NCBI GenBank assembly: GCA_958436045.1 | Contig: CAUBIP010000026.1 | Location: 1-19,472, forward strand | Direction of reading: 5' to 3' | DNA length: 19,472 nucleotides | DNA from: an uncultured Oscillospiraceae bacterium | Lineage (GTDB): Bacteria; Bacillota; Clostridia; Oscillospirales; Oscillospiraceae | Part shown: piece by piece, positions 1-6,605 of the stretch | How positions within the stretch are numbered: the first letter of the stretch is position 1 | Layout of the letters: every line of letters starts with the position of its first letter | Program-made: the position numbers and the translations under genes | Notes under the pieces: model-generated | The model's database searches: none | What the model saw: only the letters and a program-made list of their open reading frames with translations | Told to the model about the DNA's origin: nothing

Positions 1-719
1 TCGGTATAATTCACGGGCGCTTCCTGATAGATCAGTGTCCACTTCTCTGTCTCGCCCTCCAATTGGATTTGATTCCGTGCCGGGAATGCAAACTGCTGGC
101 TCCCCCGGATGCGCCCCTGGCAGCCCATGCCGACAGAACGTGATCCATCATTCCCCTTAATCTGCACCGTATAGTTTCTGCCCGACCGATGGCCGTCCAC
201 AATTTGGATCCGTCGGTCCGGATATAATGTAATAACATCCATCGCATCACTAGAGACTTCGCATAGAAGCGTCGGGCCCCAGCGCCCCTTACCCCAGCCG
301 GTGGAAAGCTCAGCCTGCTGCCGCTCCAGATCCACGATGATCTCCTCGCTGCCGCAGACCTCGATTCCCACGGTATAGGCGCCGCCATCATACGCCGTCT
401 CGTAGCGATATGCATAATACACCTTTAAATCGCCAGTGACATCGCCCCGGGGGTCGACCCATGCCGTATTCCCCGCGGAATTTGTCACCGTAAACGGTTT
501 TTTGCTCATCACAGTCAAATGGACACTGCCATAGCGCTTCTTTAGCTCGGCAAAGCGCTCCTCCTGCTCCTGGCTCAGCTCCGGCACAAACATCGGCCCC
601 TCCGGCACCACCGGCGGCGCAGGAAGCAGGCCCCCCGCCGCCACCAGGATGCTATAGACCGCCGCCAGCAAAAACGCCCCCAATGCACAGCGCCCCAAGA
701 TACGGCGGAATTTCTTCAT
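1..719 (-). CDS. Membrane-anchored exported protein, A/B-family mosaic paralogue (C-terminus beyond window edge)
   Basis: Open from an ATG at 719 to the left edge (239 codons seen), so the stop lies outside. The start matches the other A genes (MKKFRRIL) and has an AAAGGAGG site 9 nt upstream. Residues ~10-29 are one hydrophobic segment without a lipobox Cys, suggesting an N-terminal anchor with the rest outside the cell. Up to VDLERQQ (~residue 135) the protein nearly matches the 269-aa type A proteins. From there it follows type B instead, for example in DAM..TLY, MGCQGRIRG and the FPAR.QI.LEGET stretch. It is thus a recombinant of the two types, with the switch near base 312. Function unknown; I recognise no named domain. 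It is the last visible gene of the array, 134 nt after the preceding B gene. Confidence 0.8.
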   Translation of the reverse strand, partial: MKKFRRILGRCALGAFLLAAVYSILVAAGGLLPAPPVVPEGPMFVPELSQEQEERFAELKKRYGSVHLTVMSKKPFTVTNSAGNTAWVDPRGDVTGDLKVYYAYRYETAYDGGAYTVGIEVCGSEEIIVDLERQQAELSTGWGKGRWGPTLLCEVSSDAMDVITLYPDRRIQIVDGHRSGRNYTVQIKGNDGSRSVGMGCQGRIRGSQQFAFPARNQIQLEGETEKWTLIYQEAPVNYT

Positions 720-853
720 CGGCCACGCCCTCCTTTATGCAATGCTGCTGTATCTCTTCTGCCGCGGAGAAGTGCGCTTCCGTTTCACCGCCCGCCGGGT
801 CATCTTTGTTGGCAGTCTACCCCAGCGGTGACAGAAGCTTGCCAGCAGCACTG

Positions 854-1645
854 TTATGGTACGGCTTCAACGGCAAAATGTTTTTCCTCCGTCGGTGCAA
901 GGGCCGTGATGCGCGCTTTGGGCGTCGGGACGGTCCAGGATTCTGTGTACGGCACGGGCGACTCATCATAGAGCAGCGTCCACGCTGCCGTCTCCCCTTC
1001 CAATAGGATTTGGTCCCGTGCCGGGAACGAAAACTGCTGCGTCCCCCGGATGCGCCCCTGGCAGCCCATGCTGGCGGGAAAGGTTCCATCGTTGCGCTCT
1101 ATCTTCACGGTATAGCTTCTGCCCAGCAGGTGGCCATCCGTGATCTGGATCCGCCGGTCTTGGTACAGGGTGAGCGCATCCATCGCGCCGCCGGAGACAT
1201 CGCACCGGAGCGTCGTGCCCTCGCCGCCCCGGTCCCATTGGGTGGAGAGCGCGCCCCGCTGGCCGTGGAAGTCGACCGTCAGCGACGCGCTGCCGCAAAG
1301 CTCCATCTCGATCGTATACGACCGGTCGTCCGGGTCCGCACTGCGTATCGCGTGCCAGACACCCACATCGCCGGTGATCTCCCCCGCAGGGTCGATCTGC
1401 AGCGACGCGCCTTCGGCATTCGTGACCGTCACGCCGCGCCTGCATTGCAGCGTCAGCTGCACCCGGTCATAACCTGCCGCCGCGTCGCGCTGCGCCTGGG
1501 TCAGCTCCGGCGCAGCCATTTCCCCGGATGCCGCCATGGGAAACACCCGCTGCGCCAGGCCGGAGGCCAGAAAAATGCAATATCCCCCCACCAGCACGCA
1601 CCCCAGCAGCAAGCCATAGCCAAGCCACCGCAGGAGCTTTTTCAT
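854..1645 (-). CDS. Membrane-anchored exported protein, type B (copy 2), unknown function
   Basis: A 263-aa protein starting MKKLLRWLGYG. I chose this ATG over an in-frame upstream one because an AAGGGGGG site sits just before it and the hydrophobic anchor (residues ~8-28) follows at once. After a short linker comes a beta-rich-looking extracellular part with four Cys (LQC, ELCGS, LRC, MGC) that could form disulfides. Motifs shared with type A include PELTQAQ, a D..GE.TGD block, YT..ME.CGS, DRR.QI, GETA.W.L.Y..SP and WTVPTPKA near the C-terminus. No catalytic motif or lipobox is visible. It follows a type A gene by 44 nt and is probably co-transcribed. The copy at 2634-3425 is identical. Function unknown. 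Confidence 0.8.
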   Translation of the reverse strand: MKKLLRWLGYGLLLGCVLVGGYCIFLASGLAQRVFPMAASGEMAAPELTQAQRDAAAGYDRVQLTLQCRRGVTVTNAEGASLQIDPAGEITGDVGVWHAIRSADPDDRSYTIEMELCGSASLTVDFHGQRGALSTQWDRGGEGTTLRCDVSGGAMDALTLYQDRRIQITDGHLLGRSYTVKIERNDGTFPASMGCQGRIRGTQQFSFPARDQILLEGETAAWTLLYDESPVPYTESWTVPTPKARITALAPTEEKHFAVEAVP

Positions 1646-1689
1646 GATAATCCCCCCTTCTGATGCGCTGCCAAGCACCGGCTGCGATC

Positions 1690-2499
1690 TCATGCGCCTT
1701 CTGTGACCCGGAAGTAAGCGCCGTTGGTCCACCAGGGGTCAACACTTATCTTCGCCTTTGGCGTCGGTACCGTCCATTCCTCCGGGTATTCCAGCGGCGA
1801 ATCCACATAAATCAGCTTCCACTCCGCCGTCTCCCCCTCCAGCAAGACGGTACCCCAGCGGGGGAAGGCAAGCTGCTGCTGCCCGCGAATGCGGGCCGCA
1901 CATCTCACGCCCAGTTCATACATCCGGTAATGATTGGTAAAGCTTACAGTATAATCCCGGCCGCGCCGGTGGGTATCGGCGATCTGCAGCCGCCGGTCCG
2001 GGTATATGCGCACGCGTTCCATTGCCGGGCCGTTCACGCAGCACGAAAGCTCCCCTTCTCCGCCGCCCTCTTCCCAAGTCCAGTCGATCCGGCCCTGCTG
2101 CCGCTCCAGATCCACGATGATCTCCTCGCTGCCGCAGACTTCGATTCCCACGGTATAAATTCTTCCATCCAGCGGCGACTCGTATCGGTTTGCCTGATAT
2201 ACCTTCAAATCGCCGGTCACGTCGCCCCGGGGGTCGACTCGCGCCGTATCTCCCGCGTGGTTCGTCACCGTGAACGGCTTGGCGCTGCTGACGGTCAGAA
2301 AGAGCGTACCATAGCGCTTCTTCTGCTCGGTAAAGCGCTCCTCCTGCTCCTGGCTCAGCTCCGGCACAAACATCGGCCCCGCCGGCACCACCGGCGGCGC
2401 AGGAAACAGGACCCCTGCCGCCACCAGGATGCTATAGACCGCTGCCAGCAAAAACGCCCCCAACGCACAGCGCCCCAAGATACGGCGGAATTTCTTCAT
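1690..2499 (-). CDS. Membrane-anchored exported protein, type A (copy 2), unknown function
   Basis: A 269-aa protein starting MKKFRRILGRC, with an AAAGGAGG site 9 nt before the ATG. Residues ~10-30 form one hydrophobic helix, then a Pro-rich linker (PAPPVVPAGP) leads into the extracellular part. A charged stretch (SQEQEERFTEQKKRYG) precedes the conserved core: TVTN, DPRGDVTGD, YTVGIEVCGSEE, YPDRRLQI and GETAEWKLIY, ending in WTVPTPKAKI. Cys occur in EVCGS, SCCV and RCAAR. It is paralogous to type B over its whole length. Its start lies in the 46-bp block shared by the two duplicated units. I know no function for the family; surface sensing, adhesion or envelope roles would all fit, with nothing to decide between them. 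Confidence 0.8.
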   Translation of the reverse strand: MKKFRRILGRCALGAFLLAAVYSILVAAGVLFPAPPVVPAGPMFVPELSQEQEERFTEQKKRYGTLFLTVSSAKPFTVTNHAGDTARVDPRGDVTGDLKVYQANRYESPLDGRIYTVGIEVCGSEEIIVDLERQQGRIDWTWEEGGGEGELSCCVNGPAMERVRIYPDRRLQIADTHRRGRDYTVSFTNHYRMYELGVRCAARIRGQQQLAFPRWGTVLLEGETAEWKLIYVDSPLEYPEEWTVPTPKAKISVDPWWTNGAYFRVTEGA

Positions 2500-2633
2500 C
2501 GGCCACGCCCTCCTTTATGCAATGCTGCTGTATCTCTTCTGCCGCGGAGAAGTGCGCTTCCGTTTCACCGCCCGCCGGGTCATCTTTGTTGGCAGTCTAC
2601 CCCAGCGGTGACAGAAGCTTGCCAGCAGCACTG

Positions 2634-3425
2634 TTATGGTACGGCTTCAACGGCAAAATGTTTTTCCTCCGTCGGTGCAAGGGCCGTGATGCGCGCTTTG
2701 GGCGTCGGGACGGTCCAGGATTCTGTGTACGGCACGGGCGACTCATCATAGAGCAGCGTCCACGCTGCCGTCTCCCCTTCCAATAGGATTTGGTCCCGTG
2801 CCGGGAACGAAAACTGCTGCGTCCCCCGGATGCGCCCCTGGCAGCCCATGCTGGCGGGAAAGGTTCCATCGTTGCGCTCTATCTTCACGGTATAGCTTCT
2901 GCCCAGCAGGTGGCCATCCGTGATCTGGATCCGCCGGTCTTGGTACAGGGTGAGCGCATCCATCGCGCCGCCGGAGACATCGCACCGGAGCGTCGTGCCC
3001 TCGCCGCCCCGGTCCCATTGGGTGGAGAGCGCGCCCCGCTGGCCGTGGAAGTCGACCGTCAGCGACGCGCTGCCGCAAAGCTCCATCTCGATCGTATACG
3101 ACCGGTCGTCCGGGTCCGCACTGCGTATCGCGTGCCAGACACCCACATCGCCGGTGATCTCCCCCGCAGGGTCGATCTGCAGCGACGCGCCTTCGGCATT
3201 CGTGACCGTCACGCCGCGCCTGCATTGCAGCGTCAGCTGCACCCGGTCATAACCTGCCGCCGCGTCGCGCTGCGCCTGGGTCAGCTCCGGCGCAGCCATT
3301 TCCCCGGATGCCGCCATGGGAAACACCCGCTGCGCCAGGCCGGAGGCCAGAAAAATGCAATATCCCCCCACCAGCACGCACCCCAGCAGCAAGCCATAGC
3401 CAAGCCACCGCAGGAGCTTTTTCAT
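2634..3425 (-). CDS. Membrane-anchored exported protein, type B (copy 1), unknown function
   Basis: Predicted protein identical to the type B gene at 854-1645, because both lie inside the 1780-bp tandem duplication. Start chosen at MKKLLRW for the same reasons: AAGGGGGG site and hydrophobic segment immediately after. 263 aa with one N-terminal anchor and four ectodomain Cys. It lies 44 nt downstream of a type A gene, and 134 nt of non-coding sequence separates its stop from the next A gene. No synonymous differences from its twin were seen, so the duplication is very recent, homogenised, or an assembly artefact. Confidence 0.78.
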   Translation of the reverse strand: MKKLLRWLGYGLLLGCVLVGGYCIFLASGLAQRVFPMAASGEMAAPELTQAQRDAAAGYDRVQLTLQCRRGVTVTNAEGASLQIDPAGEITGDVGVWHAIRSADPDDRSYTIEMELCGSASLTVDFHGQRGALSTQWDRGGEGTTLRCDVSGGAMDALTLYQDRRIQITDGHLLGRSYTVKIERNDGTFPASMGCQGRIRGTQQFSFPARDQILLEGETAAWTLLYDESPVPYTESWTVPTPKARITALAPTEEKHFAVEAVP

Positions 3426-3469
3426 GATAATCCCCCCTTCTGATGCGCTGCCAAGCACCGGCTGCGATC

Positions 3470-4279
3470 TCATGCGCCTTCTGTGACCCGGAAGTAAGCG
3501 CCGTTGGTCCACCAGGGGTCAACACTTATCTTCGCCTTTGGCGTCGGTACCGTCCATTCCTCCGGGTATTCCAGCGGCGAATCCACATAAATCAGCTTCC
3601 ACTCCGCCGTCTCCCCCTCCAGCAAGACGGTACCCCAGCGGGGGAAGGCAAGCTGCTGCTGCCCGCGAATGCGGGCCGCACATCTCACGCCCAGTTCATA
3701 CATCCGGTAATGATTGGTAAAGCTTACAGTATAATCCCGGCCGCGCCGGTGGGTATCGGCGATCTGCAGCCGCCGGTCCGGGTATATGCGCACGCGTTCC
3801 ATTGCCGGGCCGTTCACGCAGCACGAAAGCTCCCCTTCTCCGCCGCCCTCTTCCCAAGTCCAGTCGATCCGGCCCTGCTGCCGCTCCAGATCCACGATGA
3901 TCTCCTCGCTGCCGCAGACTTCGATTCCCACGGTATAAATTCTTCCATCCAGCGGCGACTCGTATCGGTTTGCCTGATATACCTTCAAATCGCCGGTCAC
4001 GTCGCCCCGGGGGTCGACTCGCGCCGTATCTCCCGCGTGGTTCGTCACCGTGAACGGCTTGGCGCTGCTGACGGTCAGAAAGAGCGTACCATAGCGCTTC
4101 TTCTGCTCGGTAAAGCGCTCCTCCTGCTCCTGGCTCAGCTCCGGCACAAACATCGGCCCCGCCGGCACCACCGGCGGCGCAGGAAACAGGACCCCTGCCG
4201 CCACCAGGATGCTATAGACCGCTGCCAGCAAAAACGCCCCCAACGCACAGCGCCCCAAGATACGGCGGAATTTCTTCAT
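3470..4279 (-). CDS. Membrane-anchored exported protein, type A (copy 1, promoter-proximal), unknown function
   Basis: First gene of the visible array and identical in sequence to the 269-aa gene at 1690-2499. Its ATG overlaps the TGA of a 12-codon reading frame that begins with the type B N-terminus (MKKLLR), in the arrangement ATGA. The Shine-Dalgarno is changed from AAAGGAGG to AAAGGGGGG by the junction at 4290/4291, so initiation may depend partly on coupling to that short leader. A promoter-like sequence lies about 135 bp upstream. Architecture is as for its twin: one N-terminal helix, Pro-rich linker, Cys-containing ectodomain ending in WTVPTPKAKI and a short tail. Function unknown. Confidence 0.8.
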   Translation of the reverse strand: MKKFRRILGRCALGAFLLAAVYSILVAAGVLFPAPPVVPAGPMFVPELSQEQEERFTEQKKRYGTLFLTVSSAKPFTVTNHAGDTARVDPRGDVTGDLKVYQANRYESPLDGRIYTVGIEVCGSEEIIVDLERQQGRIDWTWEEGGGEGELSCCVNGPAMERVRIYPDRRLQIADTHRRGRDYTVSFTNHYRMYELGVRCAARIRGQQQLAFPRWGTVLLEGETAEWKLIYVDSPLEYPEEWTVPTPKAKISVDPWWTNGAYFRVTEGA

Positions 4280-4314
4280 CGGCCACGCCCCCCTTTCCGC
4301 AGGAGCTTTTTCAT
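4276..4314 (-). pseudogene. Type B gene start fused to type A ribosome site (12-codon leader or scar)
   Basis: On the minus strand an ATG at 4314 opens a frame reading MKKLLRKGGRGR and then TGA. The TGA overlaps the ATG of the first type A gene. The first six codons (MKKLLR) and their DNA match the 5' end of the type B genes (1628-1645). The remainder is type A leader. This looks like a deletion joining codon 6 of a lost B gene to the Shine-Dalgarno of an A gene. It might be translated and couple to the A gene; that is inference. Confidence 0.6.
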
Positions 4315-4399
4315 GGTCCTTGCCTCCTTTGGGATCGTCCTATGTCGTCTCGTCGCAATTTGTTCCTCTTCCATCTCCACCTTACCATATGCCCCCGTC

Positions 4400-4443
4400 G
4401 ATTTCAATTGTTGAAATCTTAATTTCTCCTAATTTTTCGTCAA
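4400..4443 (-). promoter_or_regulatory. Putative array promoter with 19-bp palindromic operator
   Basis: Minus strand: TTGACG (4443-4438), a 16-nt spacer, then TAAGAT (4421-4416), in an AT-rich patch upstream of the A/B array. Overlapping the -10 is a perfect inverted repeat GATTTCAA-TTG-TTGAAATC at 4400-4418, well placed for a repressor. No regulator gene for it is visible nearby. The -10 matches consensus at only four of six positions, so the promoter call is moderate; the palindrome itself is certain. Confidence 0.5.
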
Positions 4444-4470
4444 ATTCACAAGTGATCTAAAAATTTGCGC

Positions 4471-4498
4471 AAAAAAGCGGCCGATGGAACCGGCCGCT
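4471..4498 (-). terminator. Rho-independent terminator of the glycyl radical/sugar operon
   Basis: Minus strand reads AGCGGCCG, a 7-nt loop, CGGCCGCT, then six T (4476-4471). The 8-bp GC-rich perfect stem followed by a T run is a classic intrinsic terminator. It lies about 270 bp after the aldolase stop, the last gene of the operon, and just before the promoter of the A/B array. Confidence 0.75.
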
Positions 4499-4521
4499 CA
4501 AACTGTAGAAGCCTCGCAGAG

Positions 4522-4761
4522 TTTGCGCCGCGCACGGCGCAAATAAAGTCAGAATCATTTTCTCCGGCGGCGTGTACGTCGGGGAAAATACTTCTCGCCC
4601 TGCAAGTGTGGAATTTCCACGCTGCGCGTGGAAATTATGCGCGCAGCAGGGTGCAAGCCCCTTCAAATGCGAGCCCAGCGAAGCGGGTCGCATTTGAGAG
4701 CTTGTCAAAAATACTTTTTTGACAAGCGCAGGCGCACTGCAAAGCCTGTTTGCAGTGCGCC
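4522..4761. repeat. Cluster of five perfect inverted repeats in a gene-free spacer
   Basis: Stems, left to right: TTTGCGCC/GGCGCAAA (4522-4543); AATTTCCAC/GTGGAAATT (4612-4636), itself enclosed by CCCTGC/GCAGGG (4598-4650); CAAATGCGA/TCGCATTTG (4664-4696); CTTGTCAAAAA/TTTTTGACAAG (4701-4726); and a 13-bp stem starting GGCGCACTG (4731-4761). Arms are exact and loops are 4-15 nt. The last stem is 11 nt past the aldolase stop and may protect the operon's 3' end. The set resembles an intergenic palindromic repeat element or a structured 3'-UTR RNA. Short open frames across it look accidental. Confidence 0.7.
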
Positions 4762-4772
4762 CTTGCTATGTC

Positions 4773-5423
4773 TTAGTCTTTTCCCTGCCCGTAGTGGTTC
4801 TTTACGAAGTCCTGCATGATGGCAATGTTCTCGTCCGAGATCGGGATCGGCTTGCCGCCGGCGGCCTCGATCATGTAAAGAATACGCGCAGCGATCTCCA
4901 GGACCTTGCAGGTGCGGAATGCGCCGTCCATATCGCCGCCCACTGCGACAGCGCCGTGGGAGCGGACCAGGCAGGTATTCGCTTTCTCGCCGAGAGCTGC
5001 CACGACAGCGTCTGCCAGCTCCTGACTGCCCGGCAGCGCGTAGGGCGTGGTGTGACAGGTATCCCCCATGATCTGGGCCGCTTCGTCCATGAAAAGGGGA
5101 ATGTCCTTTCCCTGGCAGGAGTAGACCATAGAATAGGTGGGATGGGTGTGAATAACCGCATTCACATCCTTTCTGGCACGATAGACCGCCAGATGCATTC
5201 CGGTTTCAATGGTGGGCTTGCGCGTGCCCTGCACGATCTTGCCATCCAGCTCCGCGACGACGACATCGTCGACGGTGATGGTGTCATACTGCATGGCACT
5301 GGGCGTCAGATAGACCAGACCCGTCTCCGGATCACGGGCGCTGATATTGCCCCAGGTCTCAACGGTCAGCCCCGAATTGGCCATTCTCAGGCCGCTCTCT
5401 ACGATAAGCTTGCGATAATCCAT
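4773..5423 (-). CDS. Class II aldolase, L-fuculose/L-rhamnulose-phosphate aldolase type
   Basis: 216 aa, full length for the FucA/AraD zinc family. This family cleaves ketose 1-phosphates to dihydroxyacetone phosphate plus an aldehyde (L-lactaldehyde for fuculose- or rhamnulose-1-phosphate), or epimerises pentulose phosphates. The zinc site is present: E73 in the TIETGMH stretch, H92 and H94 in IHTHP, and H156 in RSHGAV; E73, H92 and H94 fall at the E. coli FucA numbers and the last is one residue off. The GNISARDP loop (25-32) is the phosphate-binding region. The start has an AAAGGAC site 9 nt upstream. It is the last gene of the operon, 31 nt after the binding protein gene, and pairs with the upstream FGGY kinase. 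The exact sugar phosphate cannot be read from sequence. Confidence 0.88.
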   Translation of the reverse strand: MDYRKLIVESGLRMANSGLTVETWGNISARDPETGLVYLTPSAMQYDTITVDDVVVAELDGKIVQGTRKPTIETGMHLAVYRARKDVNAVIHTHPTYSMVYSCQGKDIPLFMDEAAQIMGDTCHTTPYALPGSQELADAVVAALGEKANTCLVRSHGAVAVGGDMDGAFRTCKVLEIAARILYMIEAAGGKPIPISDENIAIMQDFVKNHYGQGKD

Positions 5424-5454
5424 AGTAAACTGTCCTTTTTACGAGTTCGTTCAA

Positions 5455-6492
5455 TTACTCAACGTACTGAACATAGTCGTCGAAGTATTCCTGTGCATTG
5501 GTCTTGTCGATGACGCCGGTGCCGGTGTCGATCTTCTGCTCAGCTTCGCCGCCGTCGAAGATCTTCAGCATCTGCGCGACGCCCTGACGGCCCATCTCTG
5601 CCGGATGCTGTGCGATATCCAGAACGAAGGAGCCGTCAATGACATACTGCAGCGCCTGTGCCTGGCCGTCGTAGCCGATGATGTCGACCTTGCCCTCCAG
5701 GTTCGCGTCCTTGACAGCGGACAGCGCGCCATAGGCCATGCCGTCGTTGCAGCAGAAGATCAGCTGCAGGTCGGGGTTGGCCGTCAGGATGTTCTGCACC
5801 GCGGTGTAGCCCTGGTCGGTCTCCCAGTTCGCCGTCTGGGTTGCAACAACGTCGAGATAGGTTTCGCCGACGCCTGCCAGGAAGCCTTCGTAACGGTCGA
5901 CTGCATTGGTCTGGCCTTCCACGCCGGTCAGGATTGCCGTCTTGGTGCCTTCGTCATAGTTTTCCGCGACCCATTCGCCAGCCAGCTTCGCGCCGTTGAA
6001 GTTGTTGGTACCGTAGTAGGGCAGGTCCCAATCCAGGTCGATGCGGGTCTGCTCGGAGATGTCGGTGTCGAGGATGATGACGGGGATCCCGGCGTCCTTA
6101 CATTCCTTCAGGGGGTTGTACAGGCCCTCAGAGGAAGCGGGAACGAGGACGATGCCGTCCACGTCCTGGGCGATGAAGTTTTCCAGGATGTTGATCTGCT
6201 CGTCAACGGATGCGTGCTCGGAGCCAGCCTGGATCAGGATGTTGACGCCCTGCTCCTTCGCCTCAGCCTTGGCTGCGTTGGCAACGACGACGTGATACTC
6301 GTTGTTCAGCGTCATGCCGCAGAAGCCGATGGTCTTGTCTGCATAGGCGCCGGTGGTCTCGCTGCCGGAGGAAGCGGGGGAACCGTTTGCGTCGGGGTTA
6401 TCGGAGCCGGTGCTGTTTGTGTTCTTCTCTCCGCAGGCGGCCAGGGTGAAGAGCATGACCAGTGCGAGAAGAATTGCAAGTGTTTTCTTCAT
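5455..6492 (-). CDS. Sugar ABC transporter substrate-binding lipoprotein (RbsB-like)
   Basis: 345 aa. The N-terminus MKKTLAILLALVMLFTLAAC is a lipoprotein signal with lipobox LAAC; Cys20 would be lipidated. A Ser/Gly/Asn-rich linker (~22-50) tethers a type 1 periplasmic-binding fold beginning KTIGFCGMTLNNEYH and including NILENFIAQDVDGIVLVPAS, PVIILDTDI and IFCCNDGMAYGALSAVKD. These are typical of ribose/galactose/xylose/rhamnose binding proteins. It should capture the operon's substrate outside the membrane and deliver it to the permease. A GGAGAAAAA site precedes the ATG. The 113-nt gap after the permease gene carries a hairpin, which may let this gene be expressed more strongly than its partners. 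Ligand unknown. Confidence 0.92.
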   Translation of the reverse strand: MKKTLAILLALVMLFTLAACGEKNTNSTGSDNPDANGSPASSGSETTGAYADKTIGFCGMTLNNEYHVVVANAAKAEAKEQGVNILIQAGSEHASVDEQINILENFIAQDVDGIVLVPASSEGLYNPLKECKDAGIPVIILDTDISEQTRIDLDWDLPYYGTNNFNGAKLAGEWVAENYDEGTKTAILTGVEGQTNAVDRYEGFLAGVGETYLDVVATQTANWETDQGYTAVQNILTANPDLQLIFCCNDGMAYGALSAVKDANLEGKVDIIGYDGQAQALQYVIDGSFVLDIAQHPAEMGRQGVAQMLKIFDGGEAEQKIDTGTGVIDKTNAQEYFDDYVQYVE

Positions 6493-6522
6493 TTTGATTT
6501 TTCTCCAATCTTTTTATTTATT

Positions 6523-6544
6523 TTTAACGCTGTGACGCGTTAAA
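6523..6544 (-). other. Intercistronic hairpin upstream of the binding-protein gene
   Basis: Perfect 8-bp stem TTTAACGC/GCGTTAAA around a 6-nt loop, about 30 nt before the binding-protein ATG on the minus strand. It is not followed by a T run in the direction of transcription, so it is not a terminator. Such hairpins often mark RNA processing or stabilisation sites that raise binding-protein levels. Confidence 0.55.
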
Positions 6545-6605
6545 TATGGTGTGGGCCGCCGCCTATTCTGCACCCGGCGCGGCGTGACCGGGATGATGCT
6601 TGCGA

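Larger units (their letters stand above)
685..2510. repeat. Tandem duplication, copy 2 (1780-bp period)
   Basis: Bases 685-2510 match 2465-4290 with no difference that I could see, giving a period of 1780 bp and a 46-bp stretch (2465-2510) shared by both. The unit holds one type A gene, one type B gene and both spacers. Identity stops on the left at base 684 (t against c at 2464) and on the right at 2511 (t against c at 4291). The 46-bp junction block is the 5' end and ribosome site of type A genes and occurs three times (685, 2465, 4245), which suggests unequal crossing-over between A-gene starts. Confidence 0.9.
2465..4290. repeat. Tandem duplication, copy 1 (1780-bp period)
   Basis: Promoter-proximal copy of the unit at 685-2510. 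Predicted proteins in all frames are the same in both copies until the sequence diverges at 4291. There the expected TCCTTTATGC spacer is replaced by a remnant of a type B gene start. Confidence 0.9.

Noticed and set aside
735..803. A 22-residue basic peptide frame (MTRRAVKRKRTSPRQ...) on the minus strand in the B-to-A spacer, repeated at 2515-2583
   Set aside because: It ends just before the A ribosome site, which is attractive for coupling, but no Shine-Dalgarno precedes its ATG and nothing else supports it.
1663..2751. Long plus-strand frames across the A/B array (repeated at 3443-4414)
   Set aside because: Pro/Arg/His-rich mirror frames of the A and B genes; they run through gene ends and spacers with no start signal.
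4457..4722. Overlapping 83- and 85-codon frames on both strands in the hairpin-rich spacer
   Set aside because: They run through the terminator and the inverted repeats and lack ribosome sites; the DNA structure explains this segment better than coding does.
4522..4761. CRISPR-like array
   Set aside because: The inverted repeats all differ in sequence; there are no regular direct repeats or spacers and no cas genes.
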